A stretch of 64,000 nt of DNA from Clostridium_AW sp963515715 (GTDB lineage: Bacteria > Bacillota > Clostridia > Clostridiales > Clostridiaceae), in NCBI RefSeq assembly GCF_963515715.1, contig NZ_CAUPZS010000021.1:1-64000 (forward strand). Direction: 5' to 3'. Shown in pieces: positions 41,163-50,587 of the stretch. The translations under genes were made by a program, and so were the position numbers. The notes below the pieces were generated by a model. That model did no database searches and was not told the DNA's origin. It saw nothing but the letters and a program-made list of their open reading frames with translations. Numbering within the stretch: the first letter of the stretch is position 1; each line of letters begins with the position of its first letter.

Positions 41163-42289
41163 TATAGATTATACTTTTCCAATATTTCATAAATAAATTC
41201 TCCATTTTCATAGAATAATTCACCATCGGCATATAGCTTTCCGCCATTTCTCATATTACATAACATATCCCAATGAATTGTACTTCTATTTCTTCCACCA
41301 GCTTCAGGCATAGAATCCCCTATAGCCATATGAATTGTACCACCTATTTTTTCATCAAAAAGCATATTTCTAGTAAATTGTTTTATTCCATAATTTGTGC
41401 CAATGGCAACTTCCCCAAAATATGAAGCTCCCTCATCTGTCAAAAGCAATGATTTTAATAAATCTTCTCCTTTATCCGCTGTAGCTTCTACAACTTTACC
41501 TTTCTCTACTTTTAACTTTATTCCTTCAATTTCTTTTCCAGCATATATACCTGGAAAACTAAAAGTTATGTATCCGTCTATTCCGTTTTCCACAGGAGAA
41601 GTAAATATTTCACCATCAGGGAAATTTACTTTACCATCACAATTAATCCACTTTCTTCCTTCTATTTTTACCTTTATATCTGTACCTTCAGATAATATGT
41701 GTAGCTCTTTTTTATTATCTAAATATTTTATCCATCTTTCCTGTTCTCTGCTTATTTTTTTCCATTCTTCCACAGGATCATCACTATCTAAAAGACCAGC
41801 TCCATATACAAATTCCTGATATTCATCTAAACTCATAGATCCCTCTTGAGCGTCTGCATTAGTAGGAAACTGAGTTCCACACCACCTTAATGACCCATCT
41901 CCCATTCTTTCTGAGTATATCTTTCTCCAGCTTGAGCTTCCTTTTGATGAAGATTTTATCTTATCTGAATCTACATTAGAGTTTATTTTAGTATTTACCG
42001 TTCCCCAAGCGGTTAACCATACATCTGCCTTTTCTATAGCTTGTTTTTGAATAAATTTCTCCTCTTCTAGCTGTTCTTTTGATGCATATTTTAATTTAAT
42101 ATTATCCACTTCTGCTGAATCTATTAGTGTTTCTACATGAGCTCCAGCTTTTAATGCTTCCTTTACCACTTCTGCCATCCAAGGTATGCATACTTCTTCA
42201 CATTGAACCAATACAAAATCTCCAGTTTTCACTTCTGTTGAGTAATTTACTAACAGCTTGGCTAATTTATTTAGTCTTTGATCTGCCAT
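41162..42289 (-). CDS. M29-family aminopeptidase
   Basis: A 375-residue member of peptidase family M29 (thermophilic aminopeptidase T / AmpS / PepS). The metal-binding C-terminal motifs are seen: FGEVAIGTNYGI, GTIHMAIGDS and STIHWDMLCNM, which carry the Glu, His and Asp ligands of the di-metal site. Cytosolic, probably dimeric, removing N-terminal residues from peptides. Single-gene unit with an AGGAGG site before the ATG. Together with the M18 and M20 enzymes in this window it suits an organism that uses peptides. Confidence 0.9.
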   Translation of the reverse strand: MADQRLNKLAKLLVNYSTEVKTGDFVLVQCEEVCIPWMAEVVKEALKAGAHVETLIDSAEVDNIKLKYASKEQLEEEKFIQKQAIEKADVWLTAWGTVNTKINSNVDSDKIKSSSKGSSSWRKIYSERMGDGSLRWCGTQFPTNADAQEGSMSLDEYQEFVYGAGLLDSDDPVEEWKKISREQERWIKYLDNKKELHILSEGTDIKVKIEGRKWINCDGKVNFPDGEIFTSPVENGIDGYITFSFPGIYAGKEIEGIKLKVEKGKVVEATADKGEDLLKSLLLTDEGASYFGEVAIGTNYGIKQFTRNMLFDEKIGGTIHMAIGDSMPEAGGRNRSTIHWDMLCNMRNGGKLYADGELFYENGEFIYEILEKYNL

Positions 42290-42321
42290 GAATTATCCCT
42301 CCTAAAATAAATATATTAATA

Positions 42322-43221
42322 CTATATCACTTCTTCCAAATTATTCAAGCTAATTTTTTCACTAAAGCTAACTAAAAGCACTCCACTTATTATTATTAAG
42401 CTACCTAATACTTGCCATAGGGTTATTTTTTCCTTTAGTAGCACTTTAGCACTAATTAAACTTACAATAGGTTGTAAGTTTATATATGTAGTGATAACGG
42501 TGGCCCCTAATTTATTAAGACAATATATATATATGGCATAACCTATACAAGAACAAAATATTGAAAGATATATGATATTAAATATGACTTTAGTTGATGG
42601 CATGCTCACTTTAAATACAAAAATTGATGGACTTAAAAACAAACATCCCCATAAGTTTTGATAAGTGGTTATAGTTATACTTTTATAATTACCCTTAAAC
42701 TTGCTTGTTATAATTGTATATACCACCCAACAAAGAGCAGCCATCAATGCCATGATATCTCCAATAGTTCCACTTGAGAAGAAACTTACTTTTTCTTTAG
42801 ATATAATTATTATAAATATACCTATTACACTTAAAGCTGCTCCACCCATTTTACCTAGTGTCATCTTCTCCTTAAATATTAACGTTTGAGATAAGAGAGT
42901 AAATACTGGTATTGAAGATATCAATACCGCTACATTTGATGCAGATGTAAATAACACAGAGTAATTTTCAAAGTAAAAATAAAGTGAAACTCCAAAAAGA
43001 CCGCTTAAAGCAACTTTTAATCTATCCTCTTTTAATATCTTCTCTTCTGGATATTTAACTTTTAAAAATACAAATAAAATAATTGAAGCTAATAAAAACC
43101 TATAAAATGCAGATAATACAGGATTTATTTCTTCTACCACCAGCTTTATACTCAGATAGGATAGCCCCCATAAAACCATCAATAGCATAGCTAATACATG
43201 AGCGCTTTTTTTATTTTCCAA
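42322..43221 (-). CDS. DMT-superfamily (EamA) transporter
   Basis: A 299-residue protein with ten membrane helices in two EamA repeats (each about 140 residues), typical of drug/metabolite exporters. Repeat ends show the usual pattern LLSQTLIFKEKMTLGKMGGAALSVIGI and LISAKVLLKEKITLWQVLGSLIIISGVLL. Substrate cannot be predicted; amino acids or nucleotide-derived metabolites are common. It lies 32 bases upstream of the M29 aminopeptidase on the same strand and could be co-transcribed with it. Confidence 0.9.
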   Translation of the reverse strand: MENKKSAHVLAMLLMVLWGLSYLSIKLVVEEINPVLSAFYRFLLASIILFVFLKVKYPEEKILKEDRLKVALSGLFGVSLYFYFENYSVLFTSASNVAVLISSIPVFTLLSQTLIFKEKMTLGKMGGAALSVIGIFIIIISKEKVSFFSSGTIGDIMALMAALCWVVYTIITSKFKGNYKSITITTYQNLWGCLFLSPSIFVFKVSMPSTKVIFNIIYLSIFCSCIGYAIYIYCLNKLGATVITTYINLQPIVSLISAKVLLKEKITLWQVLGSLIIISGVLLVSFSEKISLNNLEEVI

Positions 43222-43282
43222 ATGAATCCCCCCTAAACTATAGTTGCACTTAATATATATTTTATATAATAAAAACTTTTTC

Positions 43283-45916
43283 TTAGCTTAAATGGTTGAT
43301 TAAAGTTTTTCCATCTGTAGGTGTAAAACTTCCTTTATCTAATATAAAATATTGACTATCTATGCTTAAATCCTCAATACATTCAATTAGCTTAGAATGA
43401 CAGGTTAAAAGGAAAACTTGGTTTCTTTTGCTTAACTCTTTTATAATATGTAATGTTGATTTTAGACTTGAAGAATCAAAGTTAACTAAAGAATCGTCAA
43501 TTATAATAGGCAATGGATCTAAATTAAGTATTCTGCTAAGCCTTATAGATAAAAATAGTTGTTCCCTTGTACCTCTACTTAACTCTCTTGTTGTATTTTC
43601 TAAATCATTATTACTTGAGTGAGATTTAAAATCCATATCTAACAAATCATTTCCTAAGAGAATTTTATCATATTCACCATCGGTAATTTTAGAAAATACA
43701 TTACTAGCTTCATTTAATATATCATCTTTAGATCTATCAATAAAATCATTATAAGCCCTTTCTAATATATAGGATGCACAATTATATAGTGCATATTTTT
43801 CAGCTAAAGGCTTCATATCACTTCTAGTTTTAGAAATTTGAGTTTCTATTTTTTCTAAGATAGAGGATTTTTGTAATCCTTCTAATTTTAGAGACAACTT
43901 ATTTTTTTCTTCCTTTAGGCTTTCTATAGTAATTTTTATCTTTTTACTATATTGAAGTAACTCCTCTGCTTCTCTTTTCATTTCATCAATGGATCCATAA
44001 TTTTTAAATTCTTCTTGGAATATATTATTTATATTAGTATAAGCCTTCTCATGTAGTTCTTCTCTGAAAAATGAATAATTTAATTTATATATTATTTTAT
44101 CCTTTTCATTTATTAATGCTAAAAGCTCATGGTACAACTGGATATTTTTACGATGTTCTTCTAGTACTTCTTGTACTCTTACATTCTGGTTACTTATATT
44201 TAAATATCTTAATATTTTTTCCTCACACCTATTTAAATTTCCTAAATAAACTTCAACCTCTTTCAGCTTAAAGCCTAACTGAATCAATTTTTCTAATTTC
44301 TCTATAATATAATCTATTGAATTAATTTCACTATAATTTAAATCTTCATCCATATAACATTGATTTATTTTTTTTACTATATTTTCTCTTTTTATCCCTA
44401 TCTCTTCTTCAAGTTGTAGGGCCTTTTTTTCTTGTAATAAAAAATTGTTTATTCTTTCTTTAATAGTCAAGGTTGATTTTATATATTGAATCATACCCTC
44501 CGGTGTTACTTCTCTTTCTAATTTAAGTATACCTTTATATTCTTCAAACTTGCTTTCTATGTTTCCAATTTCTTTATAATCTTCTCCGTTATTATGATTC
44601 AATCTATTTATTATATAAATAAATGAACCTATTAGTAAAAATTCAGCAATTATAAATAATAATTTATATAAATTATTATTTACACTTATCATAAATAAAT
44701 AAGAAATAAAAGTAGTCATGATTATTAAAAAAACATATATTAAATTTCTATTTTTTAGATTTCCACTGCTATCTTTTTTATCTTTCAATTCTTTATAATT
44801 TTGATCTAGATTTCGCAATTCATCTATCCATAAATAATCACACTTTAAATTCATTAGATAGTCCATATTTCCTTTTAATGTGCTATTTAAATTATTGATT
44901 AAATTTATGATATTCTTTTCTTCATTGTAATTTTCATTTTTTAAAGTACTGTAGCTTTTTATTTGTTCTCTTAGTCCATAAACCTCCTTATTTAAATACT
45001 CTAACTCTTTTAAGTTATTCAACAAACTTTTTTTATTTACCTGCTCTCCTTTGGATAAATTCTCATAAATTAGAGTTTTTTCCTTCAACTCATTCTTAAT
45101 TTTTTCATATTCATTTTTTAATACCTCAATGGTTTCCTTAGAAAATCCATTATAATTATCTAATATGTGTTTATCTCTATTAATTTTTTCATCTATTTCC
45201 CTAAGTCTGATATAATCATCATAATTATTTACTATTGTCTCTAATCTAGTTAACTTATTTTCCTTCTCTTCTTTTTTCAAAATACTATCTTCAATTTTAT
45301 CTTCTAATTCTTTTAGTTCCTTTTTTATTTGTAAATATATATCTTTTTCTTTTAAGGATTCCTCCCTATCTTTTATATCTCTATTGATTACATTAAAAAA
45401 AGGCTTGAACTGTTTAGAACTTGGGTTTCCTTGTATGCCTCCTATTTTATTTCCTTCTTTTTTTATCTCTCTAATTATTTTAGGAACTTTTAAAACCTCT
45501 TTAAAACCAGCTCCTAATAATATGGTTTGTATATCTTTTCTTTCTTTTAAGTTATTATTTAAAAGTTCTAAGTCTATAGTAAATAACTCATTATATGTAT
45601 ACTTATCTATAGTATATAAATCCTCTTCTATACTAGGTGTTATAATTGGTTTCTTATAACTTTCCAATTTTAAATTATACGCATTCTTATCCTTTTTGAT
45701 AGTAGTTTCTATATAATACTTATCATTTGCCGGTGGTAAATCCTCTCCTTTACCAAATCCATAGGGTAAATTTTTAAGTATTTTTAGTAAAGTAGACTTT
45801 CCCGCTCTATTAGCTCCTCCTATTACTACCAATCCATTATTTAGCTCTTTAATAGTTTCATTTTTATATATTCCAAAATCTCCAATATATAGTCTTTTTA
45901 TATACAATTTACTCAC
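43283..45916 (-). CDS. SbcC/YhaN-like coiled-coil ATPase
   Basis: An 877-residue SMC/Rad50-like ATPase. The N-terminal lobe has P-loop GGANRAGKST (33-42) and the C-terminal lobe the ABC signature region (TTRELSRGTREQLFLSIRL) and Walker B (PIIIDDSLVNFD). Between them lie long coiled coils. In the middle (about 385-438) two hydrophobic segments form a probable membrane hairpin, which true SbcC lacks. It overlaps the upstream nuclease gene by eight bases, so the two proteins form an SbcCD-like complex related to Bacillus YhaN/YhaO. A role in DNA-end processing is inferred. Confidence 0.88.
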   Translation of the reverse strand: MSKLYIKRLYIGDFGIYKNETIKELNNGLVVIGGANRAGKSTLLKILKNLPYGFGKGEDLPPANDKYYIETTIKKDKNAYNLKLESYKKPIITPSIEEDLYTIDKYTYNELFTIDLELLNNNLKERKDIQTILLGAGFKEVLKVPKIIREIKKEGNKIGGIQGNPSSKQFKPFFNVINRDIKDREESLKEKDIYLQIKKELKELEDKIEDSILKKEEKENKLTRLETIVNNYDDYIRLREIDEKINRDKHILDNYNGFSKETIEVLKNEYEKIKNELKEKTLIYENLSKGEQVNKKSLLNNLKELEYLNKEVYGLREQIKSYSTLKNENYNEEKNIINLINNLNSTLKGNMDYLMNLKCDYLWIDELRNLDQNYKELKDKKDSSGNLKNRNLIYVFLIIMTTFISYLFMISVNNNLYKLLFIIAEFLLIGSFIYIINRLNHNNGEDYKEIGNIESKFEEYKGILKLEREVTPEGMIQYIKSTLTIKERINNFLLQEKKALQLEEEIGIKRENIVKKINQCYMDEDLNYSEINSIDYIIEKLEKLIQLGFKLKEVEVYLGNLNRCEEKILRYLNISNQNVRVQEVLEEHRKNIQLYHELLALINEKDKIIYKLNYSFFREELHEKAYTNINNIFQEEFKNYGSIDEMKREAEELLQYSKKIKITIESLKEEKNKLSLKLEGLQKSSILEKIETQISKTRSDMKPLAEKYALYNCASYILERAYNDFIDRSKDDILNEASNVFSKITDGEYDKILLGNDLLDMDFKSHSSNNDLENTTRELSRGTREQLFLSIRLSRILNLDPLPIIIDDSLVNFDSSSLKSTLHIIKELSKRNQVFLLTCHSKLIECIEDLSIDSQYFILDKGSFTPTDGKTLINHLS

Positions 45917-47228
45917 TACCTTCTAAAAGTTTCTCTTCAATTAAATTTAAACTCCTTTTTATCAACTCTAAATAATCTTCTTCATGCAAAGAGAATTGAT
46001 AATCATTTATAAACTCTTCATTGCCATAGCTCCAAATTTTCCCTAAGGATTTTATTATATCTTTTTTAATTTCTTCATCTCTTAAGCATAATTCATAGAT
46101 CCTTTTAACTTCTTCATAAAAAGGATTCTTCTCTAAAAGATTATAATCTAATGCAGGTTTAGTATTTATACTTATCTCCTCAGTCCATATGGAAAAACCA
46201 CTGTAAAATAATCTCTTATTTAAAGATTCTTTAAGGTATGAAATAAGAAATTCTTCTTTTTCCCTTACTAAGTTGTGTATCTCTCCCCTACCTTCAATTA
46301 TCCATCTTACAATAAAAGTCTTATTCTCAATTTCATCCTCTTCTTCCATTCCTAATTGTAAATTGCTATTGTATCTATCTAGAAAATCTTCTCCTGCTTT
46401 AATCATCAAATCCTCTAATTCTTCAATGTTATTAGGGGCATTATTAAAATCTATATTTAAATTAATCCTCTCCCAAATTACAGAGGAACAGTGGATGAAT
46501 TTCACATTAGAGATTTTTCTTTCGCTAACTTCTGTCAAATAAAAGCCTCCTGAACCTCTCTCACCAAAGTCACATCCTTGTGGTATTCCAGGATAGCCTA
46601 TAAATGGCTTCTCTATGTTTAACACTTGAGGTTTATGAATATGTCCTAATGCCCAGTAATCTATATTCTCTATCTCTTTAAGCTCTCCTATTGTGCACGG
46701 AATATAGTTATCATCTCCTAGCTGAGTATGTAAAAGAGCAATATTAAAAGTACCATCTTCCTCCAGATACTCTTTGTATTTTTGATGAATCTTTTTCTTT
46801 TCAAAGGTATTTTGATAGGATTGTCCAATGATTCTGCATATAATATTTTCATCCTTATATATCTCCTCTACTTGAGGAGCATTACTGTTAAAAAAAATTA
46901 AATTAGAAGGAGCTTCAAATATCTCATATCTATTTTTCATTGGGTCGTGATTTCCACATATAACATATACCTTTATAGGACTTATATTCTTACATTGATC
47001 GTAAAAAAATTTATCTACCCTTATGTCCCTTCCTTTGCTATGAAATAAATCTCCCGATATAAGAATAAAATCCACATTGTTGTTTTGAGCATAGTTACAT
47101 ATATAACTAAAACTTTCAAATATATTATTAAAACTATTATCTGATTTTTCAGAGATATTCATTATATTGCCTAAATGTATATCTCCCGTATGAATAAATT
47201 TAAAACTTCTACTCATAAGATCTTTCAC
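45909..47228 (-). CDS. SbcD/YhaO-like metallophosphoesterase (DNA exonuclease)
   Basis: A 439-residue nuclease partner of the downstream ATPase. The calcineurin-like phosphoesterase motifs are visible: HTGDIHLGN, FILISGDLFHSKG, VICGNHDP (GNHD) and YWALGHIHKPQ (GHIH). The C-terminal part is a helical domain that would bind the ATPase. The start is uncertain: GTG 47228 or the ATG four codons later, neither with a strong ribosome site. Overlap with the ATPase gene supports a two-protein complex acting on DNA ends. Confidence 0.9.
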   Translation of the reverse strand: MKDLMSRSFKFIHTGDIHLGNIMNISEKSDNSFNNIFESFSYICNYAQNNNVDFILISGDLFHSKGRDIRVDKFFYDQCKNISPIKVYVICGNHDPMKNRYEIFEAPSNLIFFNSNAPQVEEIYKDENIICRIIGQSYQNTFEKKKIHQKYKEYLEEDGTFNIALLHTQLGDDNYIPCTIGELKEIENIDYWALGHIHKPQVLNIEKPFIGYPGIPQGCDFGERGSGGFYLTEVSERKISNVKFIHCSSVIWERINLNIDFNNAPNNIEELEDLMIKAGEDFLDRYNSNLQLGMEEEDEIENKTFIVRWIIEGRGEIHNLVREKEEFLISYLKESLNKRLFYSGFSIWTEEISINTKPALDYNLLEKNPFYEEVKRIYELCLRDEEIKKDIIKSLGKIWSYGNEEFINDYQFSLHEEDYLELIKRSLNLIEEKLLEGSE

Positions 47229-47332
47229 ATCACTTTCATAAATACATAGTAAAATTATACCATAGAAATTTTAATTTTTTTATCTATAGTGATATAATTT
47301 ATATATACTACTATATTAGGAGGGATTATATC

Positions 47333-48844
47333 ATGAAGCTTGAGTTTTACGGTGCTACTGGATGTGTTACAGGCTCCTGTCATTTACTTAAAGTAAAAGA
47401 TAAAACCATTTTATTAGATTGTGGTCTATATCAAGGGAAAGATGAAAAAGAAAGAGGAAACGAAAACTTTAACTTTAACCCTAAAAATATAGATTATGTT
47501 ATTCTCTCCCACGCTCATATAGATCATAGTGGCAGAATTCCTTTACTTTATAAACAAGGCTTTAAAGGAGACATTTTATGTACAGAAGGCACTAAGGATC
47601 TATGCAGTATAATGCTAGAAGACAGTGGCAGTATTCATGAGATGGAAGCTGAATGGACTAGCAGAAAAAGAATTAGAATGGGCTTGAGTGCTGTAGAGCC
47701 ACTGTACACTGCAAAAATTGCACAATTATCTATGTATTTATTTAAAGGATATCCCTATAACCATTGGGTAGAATTGTTCGATGGATTTAAGATTAGATTT
47801 AAAGATGCTGGTCATCTTTTAGGTTCTTCTATAGTGGAAATACTTATAAATGAAGGGGAAAAAGATATTAAACTAGTGTACTCTGGTGATTTAGGCAACA
47901 AAGGATTACCTATATTAAAAGATCCTACCTTTATCGAAGAAGCTGACTATGTTATCCTGGAAACCACCTATGGTGATAGACTCCATGAAAAATTCGATAC
48001 TAACCTAAATGAGCTAGTAGATATAATCAAATCTACATTCAAAAAAGGTGGTAATGTAATTATTCCTTCCTTTGCTGTAGGTAGAACTCAGGAAGTGATC
48101 TATGCTCTAAACAAACTTGTAGAAAATGATATCTTAAAAAATATTAAAGTTTATGTAGATAGCCCTCTTGCTACTGAATCTACAAGAATTTTTAATAAAT
48201 ATACTAAATATTATAATAAAGAAGCTACAAAACTGATAGAAGATGGAGATAACCCATTCCAATTTGATGGATTGTTTTTTACAAAATCTCCTGAAGAGTC
48301 TGCTAAGATAAATAAAATTCAAAGTAATGCTATAATTATATCCGCTAGCGGCATGTGTGAAGCTGGAAGGATAAAGCATCACTTAAAACATAATTTATGG
48401 AGAAAAGAAAGCTCTGTGGTTTTCGTAGGTTTTCAAGCAGAAGGCACCCTTGGAAGAAATATACTGAATGGAACAAAAAGAGTAAAAATATTTGGTGAAG
48501 AAATAGCTGTCAATGCTAAAATTTATAATCTTCCTGGTTTATCTGGTCATGCTGATAGAAATGGTTTATTAAATTGGCTTGAAGCCTTTAATAAAAAACC
48601 AAAGGCAGTTCTATTAGTACATGGTGAAGAAGAATGCCAAAAGAGCTTTAAAGAGCTATTAGATAGTACAGGATATAAATCTTATATCATGAGTAGCGGG
48701 GATACTTTTATTCCTGGTATGGAAGAAGAAAAAAGTCCTTTGAAGGAGAAATTGTTTGATTTATTAAACTCTCTAGATAATATAGATAACATGGATAAAG
48801 ATCTTCTATTAAAAAATATAGAGAACACTATGAAAAACAGTTAG
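47333..48844 (+). CDS. Metallo-beta-lactamase/beta-CASP ribonuclease
   Basis: A 503-residue member of the MBL-fold, beta-CASP group of RNA nucleases (CPSF-73-like). The zinc site SHAHIDHSGR (HxHxDH), the KDAGHLLGSS and YSGDLGNKG motifs and the beta-CASP motifs IPSFAVGRTQE, ISASGMCEAGRIKHH and SGHADRNGLLNWL are intact. It is distinct from RNase J, which has an extra C-terminal domain. Its ribosome site is AGGAGG. Likely role: RNA cleavage or trimming in the cytosol. It is a single-gene unit divergent from the YhaO-like gene. Confidence 0.9.
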   Translation: MKLEFYGATGCVTGSCHLLKVKDKTILLDCGLYQGKDEKERGNENFNFNPKNIDYVILSHAHIDHSGRIPLLYKQGFKGDILCTEGTKDLCSIMLEDSGSIHEMEAEWTSRKRIRMGLSAVEPLYTAKIAQLSMYLFKGYPYNHWVELFDGFKIRFKDAGHLLGSSIVEILINEGEKDIKLVYSGDLGNKGLPILKDPTFIEEADYVILETTYGDRLHEKFDTNLNELVDIIKSTFKKGGNVIIPSFAVGRTQEVIYALNKLVENDILKNIKVYVDSPLATESTRIFNKYTKYYNKEATKLIEDGDNPFQFDGLFFTKSPEESAKINKIQSNAIIISASGMCEAGRIKHHLKHNLWRKESSVVFVGFQAEGTLGRNILNGTKRVKIFGEEIAVNAKIYNLPGLSGHADRNGLLNWLEAFNKKPKAVLLVHGEEECQKSFKELLDSTGYKSYIMSSGDTFIPGMEEEKSPLKEKLFDLLNSLDNIDNMDKDLLLKNIENTMKNS

Positions 48845-48938
48845 AAGAATATTTTTCTCTTTTTGGGATAATATATGTTAATAAAATATCCTTTTCAAAG
48901 TTTATATATGATGATTAGAAAAAACTTGTTACATCTGC

Positions 48939-48967
48939 TTGACAGGTAATTCACAGTATTATATGAT
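48939..48967 (+). promoter_or_regulatory. Promoter of the gltX leader
   Basis: -35 TTGACA (48939-48944), 17-base spacer, -10 TATGAT (48962-48967); predicted start near 48974, immediately upstream of a terminator hairpin. Confidence 0.65.
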
Positions 48968-48973
48968 AGAATT

Positions 48974-49027
48974 ATCTGGTAACCGTACCTTTCGTCCAAG
49001 ATTTCAGGATGAGAGGTTTTTGTTTTA
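48974..49027 (+). ncRNA. Short leader RNA ending in a terminator, upstream of gltX
   Basis: From the predicted start at about 48974 the transcript would reach a terminator within some 50 bases. Just before the terminator is GGTAACCGTACC, a small hairpin that shares bases with the 5' arm of the terminator and could compete with it. The arrangement is that of an attenuator or a small RNA. There is no T-box sequence. Function unknown. Confidence 0.4.
48987..49027 (+). terminator. Rho-independent terminator upstream of gltX
   Basis: Eleven-base stem ACCTTTCGTCC / GGATGAGAGGT (48987-48997, 49007-49017) with two G-U pairs in RNA, a nine-base loop, then TTTTGTTTTAT. It may end the beta-CASP transcript or attenuate gltX. 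Confidence 0.75.
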
Positions 49028-49085
49028 TAGAATAGCCTAATATCCCTTTTCAGGGTTAAAATATTTATAATAGGGAGTGGAAAAA

Positions 49086-50546
49086 ATGGAAGGAAACAAA
49101 ATTAGAACAAGGTTCGCTCCAAGTCCAACTGGTTATATGCATGTTGGTAACTTGAGAACAGCACTGTATGCCTATTTAATCGCTAAGCACGATGGCGGAG
49201 ATTTTCTATTAAGAATTGAGGATACAGACCAAGAGAGACAGGTAGAGGGTGCCCTTGATATAATATATAATACTCTAAAGACAACTGGTCTTCACCATGA
49301 TGAAGGTCCAGATATAGGTGGTCCTGTAGGTCCTTATATTCAAAGCGAAAGAAAATCTATTTATTTAGAGTACGCACAAAAACTTATAGATAAAGGTGAA
49401 GCATATCACTGTTTCTGTACAAAAGAAAGATTAGATATGATAAGAGAAAATTCTGAAGCTTTGGGAAAACCTCATAAATATGATAAGCACTGTTCTCACC
49501 TTTCAAAAGAAGAAATTGAAGAGAAGATTGCAGCCGGTATTCCTTATGTAATAAGACAGAACAATCCTACTACAGGCACTACTTCTTTTGATGATGAAAT
49601 TTTTGGAAGAATAACTGTAGATAATTCTGAATTAGATGACATGGTATTACTAAAATCAGATGGTTTTCCAACATATAATTTTGCAAACGTTGTGGATGAC
49701 CATTTAATGAATATAACACATGTAGTTAGAGGAAGTGAATATTTATCCTCCTCTCCAAAATACAATAGATTATATGACGCTTTTGGCTGGGAAGTTCCAA
49801 AATACATACATTGTCCTCCAATAATGAGAGATGCCCACAATAAATTAAGTAAAAGAAAAGGAGATGCTTCCTTTGAAGATCTACTTTCAATGGGATATCT
49901 TAAGAACGCTATATTAAATTATATAGCCCTACTTGGATGGAATCCTGGAACTACACAAGAAATTTTTACACTAGAAGAATTAAAAGATGAATTTAATTAT
50001 ATGAATATCAATAAAGCTCCTGCTATTTTTGATATTACTAAGTTAAAATGGATGAATGGTGAATATATAAGAATGTTATCTTTAGAAGATTTCCACAGCA
50101 TGGCATTGCCATACTATAAGAAAGTTATAACTAAAGACATTGACTTAATGAAATTAAGTCAGTTGCTTCATACAAGAACTGAAGTATTATCTGAAATACC
50201 TGGTAATATAGATTTCTTCGAGGCATTACCAGAGTATTCTCCAGAACTTTATCTTCACAAGAAAATGAAGACAACTTATGAAAATTCACTTATTAGCTTA
50301 GAAAAAGCTCTTCCTATATTAGAAGGCTTAAATGAATGGACTTTTAATTCTACTCATGATAGCATGATGAACCTAGTTGCTGAATTAGGGGTAAAAAACG
50401 GCGTAGTATTATGGCCTATTAGAACTGCCCTTTCAGGAAAACAGTTTACTCCAGGTGGAGCATTTGAAATAGCTGAAATTCTAGGAAAAGAAGAATCTTT
50501 AAGAAGAATTAAAATTGGTATAGAACTTTTAAAAGAAGTTCAGTAA
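49086..50546 (+). CDS. gltX: Glutamate--tRNA ligase
   Basis: A class I aminoacyl-tRNA synthetase that charges tRNA-Glu. The 486-residue protein has the HIGH-type motif HVGN (19-22, in APSPTGYMHVGNL) and the KMSKS-type motif KLSKRKG near residue 255. The ATG at 49086 is chosen because GGGAG lies eight bases upstream; an in-frame GTG nine bases earlier falls inside the ribosome site. Clostridia often lack a bacterial GlnRS, so a non-discriminating form is possible but cannot be told here. An unusual promoter-terminator leader lies upstream and a strong terminator follows. Confidence 0.96.
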   Translation: MEGNKIRTRFAPSPTGYMHVGNLRTALYAYLIAKHDGGDFLLRIEDTDQERQVEGALDIIYNTLKTTGLHHDEGPDIGGPVGPYIQSERKSIYLEYAQKLIDKGEAYHCFCTKERLDMIRENSEALGKPHKYDKHCSHLSKEEIEEKIAAGIPYVIRQNNPTTGTTSFDDEIFGRITVDNSELDDMVLLKSDGFPTYNFANVVDDHLMNITHVVRGSEYLSSSPKYNRLYDAFGWEVPKYIHCPPIMRDAHNKLSKRKGDASFEDLLSMGYLKNAILNYIALLGWNPGTTQEIFTLEELKDEFNYMNINKAPAIFDITKLKWMNGEYIRMLSLEDFHSMALPYYKKVITKDIDLMKLSQLLHTRTEVLSEIPGNIDFFEALPEYSPELYLHKKMKTTYENSLISLEKALPILEGLNEWTFNSTHDSMMNLVAELGVKNGVVLWPIRTALSGKQFTPGGAFEIAEILGKEESLRRIKIGIELLKEVQ

Positions 50547-50552
50547 TAAAAT

Positions 50553-50585
50553 AAAAGGTAGATCAACGTGATCTACCTTTTTTAA
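50553..50585. terminator. Bidirectional terminator between gltX and the lactate operon
   Basis: Perfect 13-base stem AAAAGGTAGATCA / TGATCTACCTTTT with three-base centre and T-run, between convergent genes. Confidence 0.9.
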
Positions 50586-50587
50586 TT

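Noticed and set aside
48845..49076. T-box riboswitch before gltX
   Set aside because: The hallmark T-box sequence (GGGTGG-ACC-CG type) is absent and the leader is far too short for the specifier stem; only a promoter and terminator are visible.
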